Assembly: GCA_036245525.1 (NCBI GenBank)
Contig: BTPG01000003.1
Span: 188,699,535-188,763,534, forward strand
Length of the DNA: 64,000 nucleotides
Direction: 5' to 3'
DNA from: Semisulcospira habei
Taxonomy: Eukaryota; Mollusca; Gastropoda; Semisulcospiridae
Positions 10,764-21,670 of this stretch are shown in pieces (positions within the stretch are counted from its first letter, which is position 1; the number at the start of each line of letters is the position of its first letter). Made by a program: the position numbers and the translations under genes. The notes below the pieces were generated by a model that was given only the letters and a program-made list of their open reading frames with translations, made no database searches and was not told where the DNA came from.

Positions 10764-10962
10764 TGTCCACTTTCTGTCAAATTAGGCCTTTTTAGACATG
10801 AATCTAAATCAGAAAACGACACACCACTAAATTTGTGCGAGAAAAACACGACACAGACATTGTATACGGTTATGTGTTGTACAAAACGCAACGAAGATTT
10901 GATCATTTGCAATGTAACGGCCAGAGCACGAACCTTGTACAGCAAAAATTAATGACGGTCGG

Positions 10963-11345
10963 GCCTCCCCCCCCCCTTCCCCTTCGGGGAGGGGGGGGGG
11001 AGGGGGGTGGAGGAGGAGGAGAGATACAGGGGCGGATTGGGGGGGGGGGCGGAGGGAGGGGTAAAAATATGCTATAAGGAAGTCCCTCTTTCGGGAGTTT
11101 GAACCCTCCACCCTTCCGCTTCCCCGTTTGATATTTTGCCGACTTTTGACACACATACGCTTAACACCCCCCCCCCCACCCCCCACCCCCACACACACAC
11201 AAACACACTCCACCCCACCCCCCACCCCCACCCCTGATTGTTCGATATATGGCAAGTGGTGAGAGTCTTGACACACACAACCCAAAATTCTTTAAAAATC
11301 CTTTTTGGGGAGTTTGGACCCCTCTCCCCCCCCCCCAATTCCAAG
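10963..11345. repeat. G/C homopolymer-rich low-complexity region
   Basis: A C-rich arm, a TTCG turn and a G-rich arm form a long hairpin at about 10966-11006. G-runs follow to about 11063, C-runs with (AC)n at 11165-11235, and C10 near 11326. A segment around GGGAGTTTGAACCC recurs at about 11093 and 11309. ORFs here are compositional artefacts. Confidence 0.8.
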
Positions 11346-12195
11346 GTATGATCCGCCCCTGAGATGGACCAAAAGGATAAGCTTAAAAGTAGGAATAACT
11401 TTGGGCTGGGTATCCCATCTTGTTTTCATTTTGGTGGCACATGAGCCTCCTTTATTACAAAACTATGAATTGATTCATTGCATTGAAAACGGATAAGTAG
11501 GGTGTTCAAGGTTATAAACTTGTTATGACCGATGACTCATAGTCTTTAGGAAGATAGAACCAAATACATATACATGTACAAATTTGAACTGTAGATTGTA
11601 AGGTACCGTGATATGTTACACGCCTGTCCTTAAAAGTTAATGTTGTTTGCATACATAAGAGTTTAGTTGTTGTTTTGTTTTTGTGTGTGTGTGTGTGTTT
11701 TTTTTTTTAAAGTTAGCAGGGGTGTACTTTCACCGTTTGGGTGGGTTACTATATTAAAATGAATGGTAATGAACTGTTTTTGTATAGAAGCTTTGCCTTG
11801 AAACTAAGACATCTGTCCTCTTATGACACTTCCAGCGTGCTAATAATAATAATCATAATATTAATAATAATAATACCGGTTATTATTTAGGCACTTTACC
11901 CAATTTTGCGAAGCGCCGCCGCCAACTGAACCCAACACGCACGCTCAAGTGAAACACATGCATTCTCTCTGAAGACAAACACAGTACAAGACAAACACAA
12001 ACGACATTCACGTGGTGCGAGGGCCGCTCATTTCAGCTAATGAGGCTTCCGAAATTTTGATCGCTTGTAGGGCAGGAGAACTATGTATAAAACACTTAAC
12101 AAAAAAAAAAAAAAAAAAAAAACCGTCTCGCGCGACCGTCTATAAAAAGGTATAATCAATCCGAAACAATGGTTTGATAGAGATTATGTTGATGC
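11346..12195. other. Spacer with (GT)n, T-run, AAT-repeat and A22
   Basis: There is a short GT microsatellite with a T-run at about 11681-11709, an imperfect (AAT)n at about 11843-11877, and A22 at 12101-12122. No gene was recognised. Confidence 0.5.
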
Positions 12196-12199
12196 ATCT

Positions 12200-13414
12200 T
12201 ATCGCAAACATCACAGCACTGAAACAGCCCTTCTACATATCTTAAACGATCTGCTTCTCTCCACTGACTCGGGCAACATCTCCCTTCTTACACTACTCGA
12301 TCTCTCTGCCGCCTTTGACACTATAGACCACTCTATCCTCCTCCACCGACTCCACCACTCCTTCGGCATCACTGACTCTGCTCACTCCTGGTTTCTCTCC
12401 TACCTCTCCGACAGACAGCAGAAGGTCACTATCAACGGCGTCTCTTCCAACCCAGTCACGCTCTCCTGCGGAGTTCCACAGGGGTCCGTCCTGGGCCCGG
12501 TCCTTTTCACACTCTACACCTCTCCTCTGTCCAACATCATCCAGTCTCACCGCATACACCACCACCTCTACGCTGACGACTCACAACTGCTAGACAAAGA
12601 CAAACTCGACAACACTCAGTCACTACTGACTCGCACGGCTGACTGCTACGAAGACGTGAAAAACTGGATGACAGCAAACAAGCTTAAACTGAACGACGAC
12701 AAAACGGAAGCCATGCTGGTAGGCACTCGCCAGAAACTCTCCCAACTCCCTCCCACTCTCCACCTTCAACTCGATAGCACCCCCATCTCCCTCTCTGACT
12801 CGGCCAAGAACCTCGGCGTCATCCTCGATTCCTCTCTGTCCATGACCAGCTTCGTCTCCGCCACGGTCCAGGCATGCTATTTTCACCTCCGCCGCATCAG
12901 TCAGATCAGAAAATACCTCACTACCGAAGCTGCCACCAAACTTGCTGTCTCTCTCATCTTATCTCGCATCGACTACTGCAACTCTCTCCTTTCCGGCCTC
13001 CCTCACTCCACCACTTTCACTCTCCAACGCGTCCAGAACAACGCTGCCCGCCTCGTCCTCAGAAAGAAAAAATCCGACCACATCACTCCCCTGCTCAAAC
13101 TCCTTCACTGGCTCCCCATCCCCCAACGCATCCAATACAAAATTCTGTCTCTCTGCTACAAATCCCTGAACAACTGCGCCCCTGCCTATCTCTCCAACTT
13201 ACTTCACCCCTACACACCTTCCCGCTCCCTCCGCTCTGCCTCCGACCCTCTCCGCCTCCACATTCCTCGCACCAAACTCAACACTTTCGGCCCCCGCTCC
13301 TTCTCCGTCTACGGTCCATCCACCTGGAACACTCTCCCACTCTCTCTCCGTCAGAAACACTCTCTCTCCTCCTTCCAGTCGGCCCTCAAAACTCACCTCT
13401 TTCAACAGTTTTAG
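12200..13414 (+). pseudogene. L2/CR1-like reverse transcriptase fragment (open frame, 5'-truncated)
   Basis: The frame is open from the truncation to TAG at 13412-13414. It starts in the RT fingers (YRKHHSTETALLHILND) and contains LLDLSAAFDTIDH with catalytic Asp, [13 protein letters not shown], and YADDSQLL with the catalytic Asp pair. A long C-terminal region follows with LHWLPIPQRIQYKILSLCYK and APAYLSNLL, typical of L2/CR1/Crack-type elements as I recall them. No internal stop was seen, so this fragment may be relatively young. Missing are the endonuclease and the RT N-terminus. Confidence 0.85.
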
Positions 13415-13423
13415 CACTATATC

Positions 13424-13435
13424 ACCACCCTCCCC
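13424..13435. repeat. Target site duplication, left copy (copy B)
   Basis: ACCACCCTCCCC, repeated at 17161-17172. Confidence 0.9.
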
Positions 13436-13900
13436 TCGATGCCACCGTCCCAGCTTGCTAGGCCATGGCAAACGAACCAAGGGTTTAAAGGGTGGGGCCA
13501 GTACTGCGCACACTGCACTCCACCAAAAAGCTCCACCGCGCAGGCTTTAGGAAACGCCCACGGACTATGACACTGAACTTTCCAAGTCCTGTAGCGATGG
13601 GCAAGGGGCAAAACGGCAGGTGAAAGATGTCACTGGAAGCCGCAGTCTCAAACCTGCATGCAGGCGGTTCAGGATATTGGTCGCCTGATGTTGACCTGGG
13701 GATGACAACATCACTCGGCACACCCTGAACGACCAAGCAGCCTTCTCTAGGGACAGCACTGCTTGCTCCACACGGAGAGGGGCCTAGAAAACGTGGCCTA
13801 ACCAAAGCTCATCCCCTCGTAACCCCAGTTGGCTAGCCGCGGTCAACGGGCATCTTCTCATGCGGTCAGAAAAAAAAGAAAAAACAATGGATCCACTCTC

Positions 13901-15001
13901 ATGACCACCACGACCGGACTCAACGTAGCATGCTGGAACATCCGAACCATGCTCGACACAGCAGACAGCGGACGCCCTGAACGTCGCTCCGCCCTCATTG
14001 CCCATGAATTGCGGAGGTTAAACATCGACATCGCCGCGCTCAGCGAAGTACGCCTTCCGGAGGAAGGCAGCCTCCAAGAACTTGGCGCTGGCTACACCCT
14101 CTACTGGTCAGGCAGGCCTGCATCAGAAAGACGGCTCTCAGGCGTGGGCTTCATGGTGAAGACCCCCATTGCGACTAAGTTGGAAAACCTACCAACGGGT
14201 CACTCCGACCGCATCAAGTCCATGCGCCTCCCACTGAGACACCAGCAATACGTCACCCTTCTCAGTGTGTATTCCCCAACTCTCCTGGCAGAGCCTGCAG
14301 AAAAAGACAAGTTCTACTCTGACCTGCGCAGCCTCCTGCAGAGCACCCCTGCAGACGACAAAGTCATCATCCTTGGCGACTTCAATGCCAGAGTGGGCCA
14401 AGACTCTGAAGCCTGGAAAGGAGTCCTCGGCAAGCATGGCGTTGGGAACTGCAATGACAATGGTCGCCTACTGTTGGAGCTCTGTGCAGAGCAGCAACTT
14501 GTCATCACCAACACTACTTTCCAGCAAAAGGACAGTCGAAAGACCACCTGGATGCATCCTCGCTCCAAGCACTGGCACCTTATCGACTATGTCCTAGTGC
14601 GTCAGAGGGACCGCAGTGACGTCCTCCTCACCAGAGTGATGCCCAGCGCAGAGTGCCACACTGACCACCGCCTTGTTCGCTGCAAACTCAGGCTCCGCCT
14701 CAAGCTGAAACCCAAGAAAGGGGGCCCTCCCAAGAAAAAGCTTGATGTTGCCAGCCTTCAGCGTGACGACAAGAAAGCTGCCCTTCAGACCGATTTACAG
14801 CGCATGCTCAAAGACACAGTTGATCCAGCAGACTCCTCTCCTGAAACACTCTGGCAACAACTGAAAACTGCTATTGTAAAATCCTCTGTGGAAGTCTTGG
14901 GCTTTGCTAGAAAGAGGAACAAAGACTGGTTTGACGAAAACGACGTAGAGATCCAGGAACTTCTAGCAAAAAAAAAAGAGCCGCCCACCAGGCCCACCTA
15001 G
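13901..15001 (+). CDS. AP endonuclease domain of RTE-like copy B
   Basis: ATG at 13901 is preferred over the upstream TTG at 13829. The domain is an exonuclease/endonuclease/phosphatase-type nuclease that nicks target DNA. Signatures include NVACWNIRTML at the start, SEVRLPEEG with the catalytic Glu, LSVYSPTL, ILGDFNARVGQDSEAW, IDYVLVR, and a TDHRLV segment with the catalytic His. A linker with DWFDENDVEIQELL follows. The frame is lost at an A10 run (14968-14977), where copy A has A8 and continues directly into the RT frame. The ORF end at 15001 is therefore a frameshift artefact. Confidence 0.85.
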   Translation: MTTTTGLNVACWNIRTMLDTADSGRPERRSALIAHELRRLNIDIAALSEVRLPEEGSLQELGAGYTLYWSGRPASERRLSGVGFMVKTPIATKLENLPTGHSDRIKSMRLPLRHQQYVTLLSVYSPTLLAEPAEKDKFYSDLRSLLQSTPADDKVIILGDFNARVGQDSEAWKGVLGKHGVGNCNDNGRLLLELCAEQQLVITNTTFQQKDSRKTTWMHPRSKHWHLIDYVLVRQRDRSDVLLTRVMPSAECHTDHRLVRCKLRLRLKLKPKKGGPPKKKLDVASLQRDDKKAALQTDLQRMLKDTVDPADSSPETLWQQLKTAIVKSSVEVLGFARKRNKDWFDENDVEIQELLAKKKEPPTRPT

Positions 15002-15018
15002 CCCAGCCTTCCTGCCCT

Positions 15019-16143
15019 GTGAAGAAGTCTGCCTTCCGCCTCATCTGCAGCAGTCTCCAGCTCAAGCTTAGAGAGCTCCAGAACGAGTGGTGGTCCAGAC
15101 TCGCACAGAGGACCCAGCTCTGCGCTGACAACGGTGACTACAGGGGCTTCTACGAAGCACTGAAAGCAGTGTATGGCCCTAGGCACCTGGTACAAAGTCC
15201 CCTGCGAAGCGCTGATGGACAGGCACTCCTCACAGATAATACCTCCATCTTGAACCGCTGGTCGGAATACTTTCAGGACCTCTTCGGCGCTGAACGCACT
15301 GTTCAAGAAACAGTCATCCTCCAAATCCCACACCTTCCACTAAAGGTTGAATTGGACGAACCGCCCACCGCCGAAGAGACCCTCACAGCCATCCACCAGC
15401 TCAAGAGTGGCAAAGCAGCAGGCATTGACGGAATCCCGCCAGAGATCTGGAAACATGGAGGCCCAGCACTGCACAACAAGCTCCACAACCTCTTTCTCTG
15501 CTGCTGGGAAAAAGGAACACTACCAAAGGATCTCCGTGATGCAGTCATCATCACCCTGTACAAGAACAAAGGAGAGAAGTCTGCCTGCTCTAATTATCGT
15601 GGAATTACCCTGCTGTCCATTGCCGGGAAAATTCTCGCAAGGTTGCTCCTGAATCGGCTGGTACCTGCCATCGCTGAAGACCACCTCCCAGAGGGCCAGT
15701 GTGGCTTCAGAGCCAACAGGAGTACCACCGACATGGTCTTTGTGCTGAGACAGCTTCAGGAGAAGTGCCGCGAGCAGAACAAAGGGCTGTACGTAACGTT
15801 TGTCGACTTAACAAAAGCGTTTGACACTGTGAACAGGCAAGGTATGTGGCAGATCCTGGAGCGACTAGGTTGTTCCCCAAAGTTCCTCAACATGATCGTC
15901 CAGCTCCACGAGGACCAGCAAGGCCAGGTCAGACTAAACAGTAACCTCTCAGAACCATTCCCCATTCGCAACGGCGTGAAGCAAGGCTGCGTGCTGGCAC
16001 CGACCCTCTTCACCATCTTCTTCAGCATGATGTTGAAGCAGGCCACAGTGGACCTCGACGATGACGACGCAGTGTACATCAGGTATCGTCTCGATGGCAG
16101 CCTATTCAACCTCAGACGACTGCAGGCCCACACGAAACCCTAG
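15019..16143 (+). pseudogene. Reverse transcriptase of copy B, part 1
   Basis: This follows the A10 frameshift. It covers the linker and RT fingers/palm: KSGKAAGIDGIPPEIW, NYRGITLLSIAGKI, FVDLTKAFDTVN with catalytic Asp, and VKQGCVLAPTLFTIFF. The Trp at the position of the copy A nonsense codon is intact (TGG). The frame terminates at TAG 16141-16143 because one A of the copy A sequence ACGAAAACCC is missing. Confidence 0.85.
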
Positions 16144-17129
16144 ACCAACTGATTCGTGAGCTGCCCTTCGCTGATGACGCTGCCCTCGTTGCACACACAG
16201 AGAGAGCCTTGCAGCGCATTACGTCCTGCTTCGCAGATGCTGCCCAGCTCTTTGGACTTGAGGTCAGTCTGAAAAAGACAGAGGTCCTTCATCAGCCGGC
16301 ACCCAAGGAAGAGCATCGCCCTCCCCACATCACCATCGGCGAGTCCGAACTGAAGTCTGTACACCAGTTTACCTACCTTGGCTGCATCATCACGTCAGAC
16401 GCCAAGCTGGACAAGGAGCTGGACAACAGGCTGGCAAAAGCGAACAGTGCTTTCGGGCGACTATTCAAGCGGGTGTGGCACAATCAACAGCTGAAAAAAG
16501 GCACCAAGATCAGCGTGTACAGAGCTGTCGTCCTCACCACCCTGCTGTACGGTTCCGAGTCCTGGGCCCTCTACCGCAGCCAACTACGACTCCTCGAACG
16601 CTTTCACCAGCGCTGCCTGCGTACCATCCTCAGCATTCACTGGAGTAACTATGTCACCAACGTCGAGGTCCTTGAACAGGCGGAAACTGTGAGCATCGAG
16701 GCTTTGCTGCTGCGGACACAGCTTCGCTGGGCGGGGCACGTCTCCAGGATGGAGGATCATCGCCTACCCAAGATCACCCTGTTCGGCGAGCTCGCCACTG
16801 GACACCGAGACAGAGGGGCACCAAAGAAGAGATACAAAGACGGTCTCAAGAAGTCGCTTAGTGCCTGCCAAATCGACCACCGCCATTGGTCTTCGCTTGC
16901 TGCGGACCGTGACACCTGGCGCTCCACCATTCACAAGGCAGCCGTCTCCTTTGAGGACTCTCGCAGAGCTAACCTTAAGGACAAACGGCTTAGAAGAAAA
17001 AACAGAGTTGTCGTAACTCAGAACCCTGACCATACCTTCCCCTGCAGCCACTGCGGTCGAACCTGCCTGTCCCGGATTGGCCTCCGCAGCCACGAAAATG
17101 CCTGCAGACGACGTGGGCAAGCCCTATAG
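16144..17129 (+). pseudogene. Reverse transcriptase of copy B, part 2, with C-terminal finger
   Basis: Translation in the third frame continues the RT with FADDAAL (16168-16188), LEVSLKKTEVLHQ, FTYLGCIITSDAKLDKE, and GSESWALYRSQLRLLERFH. It ends with a CxxCGRTC, GLRSHENAC finger and stop 17127-17129. The longest ORF call begins at an internal TTG at 16209, but homology starts at 16144. Together with part 1 and the endonuclease it accounts for the complete polyprotein, broken by two indels. Confidence 0.8.
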
Positions 17130-17132
17130 AAT

Positions 17133-17146
17133 CTTCGTTCGCGAAG
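17133..17146 (+). other. 3'-terminal stem-loop of copy B
   Basis: CTTCG-TTCG-CGAAG, identical to 2225-2238, 14 bp before the element end. Confidence 0.65.
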
Positions 17147-17160
17147 TCAAGCCAAGAGAG

Positions 17161-17330
17161 ACCACCCTCCCCACCCCAAGCTGACCGTCGTAATGTATTT
17201 CACTATTTGTGGTACGTGAGTCATTGTCTAAAGCGTGCGCATGCGTGCGCGAGTTGTGAGTGCGCGCTTAGAGTTATAATTATTATAAGATAAGCGCATT
17301 ATAAATACCGTAATTATTATTATTATTATA
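17161..17330 (+). mobile_element. Target duplication and 3' end of the interrupted L2/CR1-like element
   Basis: 17161-17172 repeats ACCACCCTCCCC. The rest matches the reverse complement of 50043-50215, including GTAATGTATTTCACTATTTG and the terminal (TTA)n tail. Confidence 0.9.
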
Positions 17331-18014
17331 AATTTCCAAACTCGAATCGACGCAGAAGCAGTTCCAGTTCAGTTTTAAAAAGTGACATACTGTTTCATAT
17401 TAGGCACCATTTGTCTTATATGAAAAACCATGTTTCCTATTATGAAACAGTGTGAATATGTCCTTTTTACAAGTTGCAGTTACATTTTGTTGGAAAATTA
17501 AGGTATGAGAGATGGTTAGCACACATTATGGGATCATTTAACATTAAAAGTGAGTTAAATATAATGAGTCATCCGCCACTGGTCCACCGTGGTCCATCCA
17601 TCCATCATCCTGTGTACATCCAGTTGTGACAGATTTTATCATTTTACATTTCTGAGAGACCAACAGAGCCATAGACTTCTAATTTGGCACTGTGATCCTA
17701 TTTGACAATAGCTTTGACTGTCATTTGCGCTGACCTCCATGAAATGTCAAGGTTACAAAGGTCAATAATCGTGCGATTATTTAAAGAAACTAGTAATAAT
17801 TTTATTTAAAAGCTTGCTAAAGAGAAAACTGATGATAACACTTTTGTTTGCAGCTCTACTAAGTTAACCTCTCGCCAAGGTCAAAGGTCACGGGAAGTAA
17901 GAAGGCTATTTATGTTAGCTCGTTGCTGTTACAGATAGTTTGTATGTGAACTTTGCTGTAGGACCCCAGTAGAAATGTTGCTAAGGGTTACACAGGGTAT
18001 GCAGATAAATTTTA
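17331..18014. other. Spacer upstream of the gypsy element
   Basis: No gene was recognised. A CTGTTTCATA...TATGAAACAG inverted pair lies at about 17391-17452. A related TTTCATAATAGGCAC segment occurs downstream of the LTR at about 21987. Confidence 0.4.
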
Positions 18015-18718
18015 TTGGCCAGGAAAAATATCCTGTACCGGATATTCAACAGCAATGGAGATAAACCTGTGCGTCAAGTAGTAGTTCCTGAACACTTGAG
18101 GATGCAGGTGATGAAATTGGCCCATGATTTCATATTGGGAGGACACTCGGGAATCAACAAGACCCTCTATAGGATTCGAGCTGTCTTCTACTGGCCTGAT
18201 ATGGGAGGCGACGTCACCCGATTCTGCAGGTCGTGCGACATATGCCAGAAACCAATCCCCAAGGGAAAGGTGCCCAAGGTTCCTCTAGAGAAAATGCCAC
18301 TGATCGATATGCCTTTCAAGCGGGTAGCTGTGGATCTAGTGGGGCCAATATCCCCTCCAAGTGAAGATGGTCATCGATACATTTTGACCCTGGTGGCTAC
18401 GCTACACGTTATCCTGAGGCCATACCATTAAAGAAGATCGACACTCCAACAGTGGCAGAGGCGCTCGTCGACATGTTCAGCCGTTTGGGGATTCCTGAGG
18501 AGATCCAAAGTGATTTAGGGACCCAGTTTGTCTCCGACTGCATGGAGGAAGTCAACCGGCTGTTGAGCATCCGACACCTTACTACCACCCCTTGCCACCC
18601 CATGTGTAACGGGTTGGTTGAAAAGTTTAACGGAACATTGAAGGCTATGCTGAAGAAACTGTGTGCTGAGGAGCCAAGGGTATGGCATAGATACACCAAT
18701 ACCTTGCTATTCGCATAA
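18015..18718 (+). pseudogene. Gypsy-type integrase
   Basis: The zinc-binding H-H-C-C module is visible (HDFILGGHSG ... RSCDICQ), followed by the catalytic core: AVDLVGPISPP with the first Asp, QSDLGTQFVSD with the second Asp, and CNGLVEKFNGTLK with the Glu. A small deletion near 18398 shifts the frame between the first Asp and the rest, and an in-frame TAA at 18716-18718 interrupts the core end. The enzyme joins element cDNA to host DNA. It is not functional in this copy. Confidence 0.85.
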
Positions 18719-19172
18719 CGCGAAGTTCCTCAGGATTCGACAGGGATTTCCCCTTTTGAATTACTGTACGACAGAGCTGTAATGGGACCCATGCACATCC
18801 TGAAGGAACTGTGGATCAAGGATATCGACGCACCTGAGGTGAAGATCAGCTACCAGTACGTCTTCGACCTGAGAGAGAAGCTGGAAGATACCCTCAGGAT
18901 GGCTCGAGAAGAACCGGGGAAGGCGCAGAACAAGGGGAAGCATTACTATGATCGTAAGGCGAAACCTCGACGATTCCAGCCAGGTTACCAGGTGTTGGTT
19001 CTTCTTCCTACCGACAACAACAAACTTCTGATGCAGTGGAAGGGACCTTAAGTTGTCGACACGGTGGTTGGCATCAACGACTACAGAGTCAAGGTTAACA
19101 ACAAAGTGAAGACTTATCATGCTAGTCTGCTGAAAAAGTATATCGAGAGAGGTCATCAAGACAGGCGACAAC
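18719..19172 (+). pseudogene. Integrase C-terminal GPY/F-like module
   Basis: The same frame continues after the stop with the DRAVMGPMHILKELW segment and KHYYDRKAKPR. Then comes VLVLLPTDNNKLLMQWKGP, interrupted by TAA at 19049-19051, and NDYRVKVNNKVKTYHASLL. This matches the GPY/F fold that follows gypsy integrase cores. Translation then runs without a break into the RT linker, evidence that integrase and RT belong to one polyprotein in this order. Confidence 0.75.
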
Positions 19173-19849
19173 TGGCGGCATCGGTGCGTCTTGCTGATGG
19201 CGAAAGACTAGACGACGGGAACCTGTTTGACCTTAATGAACTCCGCCACAAGGAGGATATAGAAGACATCCAGTTCGGTCAGAATCTGACCCAGACTCAA
19301 CGAGAAGAACTGCGTGTCCTGACTCAAGAGTTCAAGCATCGGTTTACACCTGACCCAAGGACAACAGACACCGTCCAGCACGAGGTTAATCTGACATCAA
19401 ATGAGCCAGTTCGCAGCAAACCTTATCGTCTTCCTTATAAAACGAGGGAAGAACTGAAAAGGATATCAAGGAAATGCTGAGTCTGGGAGTCATCAGGGAG
19501 TCCAAGTCACCATAATTATGCGTCCCCAGTTGTCATCGTGAAGAAACCAGATGGATCCATCCGGGTGTGTGTGGACTACCGTAGACTCAATAAACTAACA
19601 GTCTTCGATCCAGAACCAATGCCCACAGCGGAAGAACTGTTCCAGAAGGTCAGTGGAGACCGATTCTTCTCTAAAATTGACCTAAGCAAAGGGTATTGGC
19701 AAATCAAGGTTGCAGAAAAAGATACCCCCAAGACAGCGTTCGTCACACCCGACGGTCATTGGGAGTTCCTGAAGATGCCTTTTGGTACGGTGAACAGTGG
19801 TGCCACATTGAAGAGATGACTGAAAAAGATCCTAGAAGATATGCAGAAT

Positions 19850-19898
<49 letters not shown>

Positions 19899-20257
19899 GG
19901 GATGACATTTTGATCCATACCAAAACTTGGGGGGATCACCTCAAAGCCCTCCGAGAGCTGTTCCTAAGGTTGTCAGATGCAAATTTCACCATCCGCCCAA
20001 GCAAGTGTATTCTTGGGGCCGACAACACAGACTTCATCGGACACAAATTAAGCGAAGGTTTAAAGGGGCTACACGACGACAACGTGCGGAAGATCGGGGA
20101 TGACCCGCGACCTACGACCAAGACGCAAGTTCGCTCATTTATGGGCTTGGCGAACTACTACCGGGAGTTCATACCAAACTTTGCGGCAGTCACAAGACCC
20201 CTGTCTGACTTGCTTAGGAAAGGACAACCTAACGTAGTGAAGTGGGAGGAGGTCTAA
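19173..20257 (+). pseudogene. Gypsy-type reverse transcriptase
   Basis: After a linker ending in LTQEFKHRFTP the RT begins with EVNLTSNEPVRSKPYRLPY. A one-base loss near 19460 shifts the frame. PVVIVKKPDGSIRVCVDYRR, then FFSKIDLSKGYWQI with the first catalytic Asp, then FLKMPFGTVNSGATLKR follow. At the expected YVDD site the sequence is a T43 run (19851-19893) followed by DDILIHTKTW, so the residues before the Asp pair are lost. The thumb and connection (FIGHKLSEGL, SFMGLANYYREFIPNFAA) run to TAA at 20255-20257. Confidence 0.85.
19851..19893. repeat. T43 homopolymer in the RT active site
   Basis: 43 consecutive T replace or displace the codons before the catalytic Asp pair. Confidence 0.95.
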
Positions 20258-20692
20258 GAGCGAGCATTCCAGGCAGTTCGAGACACCCTAACCGAGAAGC
20301 CTGTTCTACACCTCCCTGACCCGTTGAAAACCTTCGTCCTGAGGACAGATGCCTCCAACGAAGGAGTGGGTGCCGTCTTAATGCAAGAGGATAATGAAAA
20401 ACTCCACCCAGTGAGCTACGCCAGCAAACGTTGACCAGAGCTGAACTACTCCACCATTGAGAAGGAGTGCCTAGCCATCATCTGGGGAGTAAAGTGGTTC
20501 GAACTGTACCTTCTAGGTGTGCCATTTGTTCTCCAAACGGACCATCAACCCTTGAACTATCTAAATTCTGCAAAGTTTACAAAATCTCGTATTATGAGAT
20601 GGGCGATGTTCTTGCAGAATTTTGACGTTAAATTACAGTCTATCAAGGGTTCACATAATTTTGGAGCGGATTACCTGAGCAGAGCAGTTTAA
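20258..20692 (+). pseudogene. Gypsy-type RNase H
   Basis: The region reads FVLRTDASNEGVGAVLMQ with the catalytic Asp, NYSTIEKECLAIIW with the Glu, and FVLQTDHQPLNYLN with the next Asp, ending at NFGADYLSRAV before the stop. At least one internal TGA interrupts it (about 20432). It is the last coding domain before the polypurine tract, so no integrase follows. Confidence 0.8.
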
Positions 20693-21422
20693 ATGAACAT
20701 TTCTGTGTCCAGAACAGTTTAAAGAAACATTTCGGTGTCCATGAGAATTTAAAGGGACATGTCTGCGCTCAGGACAGTTTAAAGGAACTGTGAGACGATT
20801 AAAGTATTTGATTTGACTTTGACGTAAAGTTGTATTTATTTAGGGTTCTGTGTAGGTTAACACAGCCACAACCGTATTTTGTGATTTGAGAAGAAATTTT
20901 GTGAAATTTCATTCTAAAAAGGGTGGTAATGTCCCGATTGTGGTTGTGTTGTTCTGTGAGAGCATGCATGCATTAATCGTAGGAAACGATCCGATATTTA
21001 TTTGAGCTATCATGATTACGAATCACGTACCTTTTTAGTAAGATTCGCTATCGTTCGCACAGAGAGAGAACTGATTGTCTTTTGATACACGGAGTTGAAT
21101 CCCGAAGAGTCTAGAAACCGCTCGAATAATCACCGTGTTTTCTGTGCGCGTGACGGTTAGCAGCCATTATGTGTTACGAAAAGTCATGAAACTTCCGGAG
21201 AATTCGAGCAAGGTCGTGAACTGTGTAGCGTATTCTTGTGTAACGTCATTACACACCGGGATTTCCCCAAATTGGGGTTGAAATTAGCAGTCGAATTTTG
21301 TAGACTATTGTAGTCTATTCCAGAAAGCTCTTTTTCGTCAATATTTTGAGTTTCGGTTACGTGTTCTGTTCTGATTGGTCGTGTTGTATGAATTTGCTAG
21401 ATTATTCTGGAAGCTATTATAC

Positions 21423-21430
21423 TATAAAAG
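21423..21430 (+). promoter_or_regulatory. TATA box in the LTR
   Basis: TATAAAAG, in the right half of the LTR, upstream of the poly(A) signal. Confidence 0.55.
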
Positions 21431-21664
21431 ATCGTGCTGGAAAGCGGCGCGATTGTACGATGTCATACATTGTCAGTTGTAGGGACACACAGTTTATCGT
21501 AGGTCAGTACAGTGGCCCGTATAGGGTGTACATTGTGAGAGACGCAGCGGCGTAACGGTGGTGTACGTTGTATGAGACACGCAGTGTGTCAAAAGTGTTC
21601 AATGTATTGGAGAAGAGATAGTGTACCACTGTGTAAATGCATTGTTTGGAGATCGCGTCGCTGC

Positions 21665-21670
21665 AATAAA
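21665..21670 (+). promoter_or_regulatory. Polyadenylation signal in the LTR
   Basis: AATAAA about 240 bp after the TATA box. Confidence 0.55.

Larger units (their letters stand above)
12196..13435 (+). mobile_element. L2/CR1-like non-LTR element, 5'-truncated, left part
   Basis: An RT-bearing fragment whose 3' UTR is interrupted at 13435 by RTE copy B and resumes at 17173-17330 with a (TTA)n tail. The uninterrupted 3' end is seen in the minus-strand copy at 50043-51945, which confirms the empty-site sequence. Confidence 0.85.
13436..17160 (+). mobile_element. RTE-like non-LTR retrotransposon, copy B, full length
   Basis: Both ends are fixed by the 12 bp target duplication and by the empty-site sequence of the other L2-like copy, giving an element of 3725 bp. 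It has a 5' UTR of about 465 bp to the first ATG, an AP endonuclease, an RT, a C-terminal finger and a 3' stem-loop. Two frame changes (a longer A-run near 14968 and one lost A near 16134) are the only obvious lesions. Confidence 0.9.

Noticed and set aside
10827..11344. Gly/Pro/Val-rich ORFs on both strands
   Set aside because: Low-complexity G and C runs; no domain and no codon bias.
12874..13461. 195-codon Pro/Ser/His-rich ORF
   Set aside because: It is a +1 frame shadow of the L2/CR1-like RT; the same shadow appears in the second copy at 50154-50762.
18015..20692. Ty1/copia element (integrase before RT)
   Set aside because: The order fits copia but all motifs (RT, GPY/F-like module, RNase H) are Ty3/gypsy-type, so a Gmr1-type element is the better reading.
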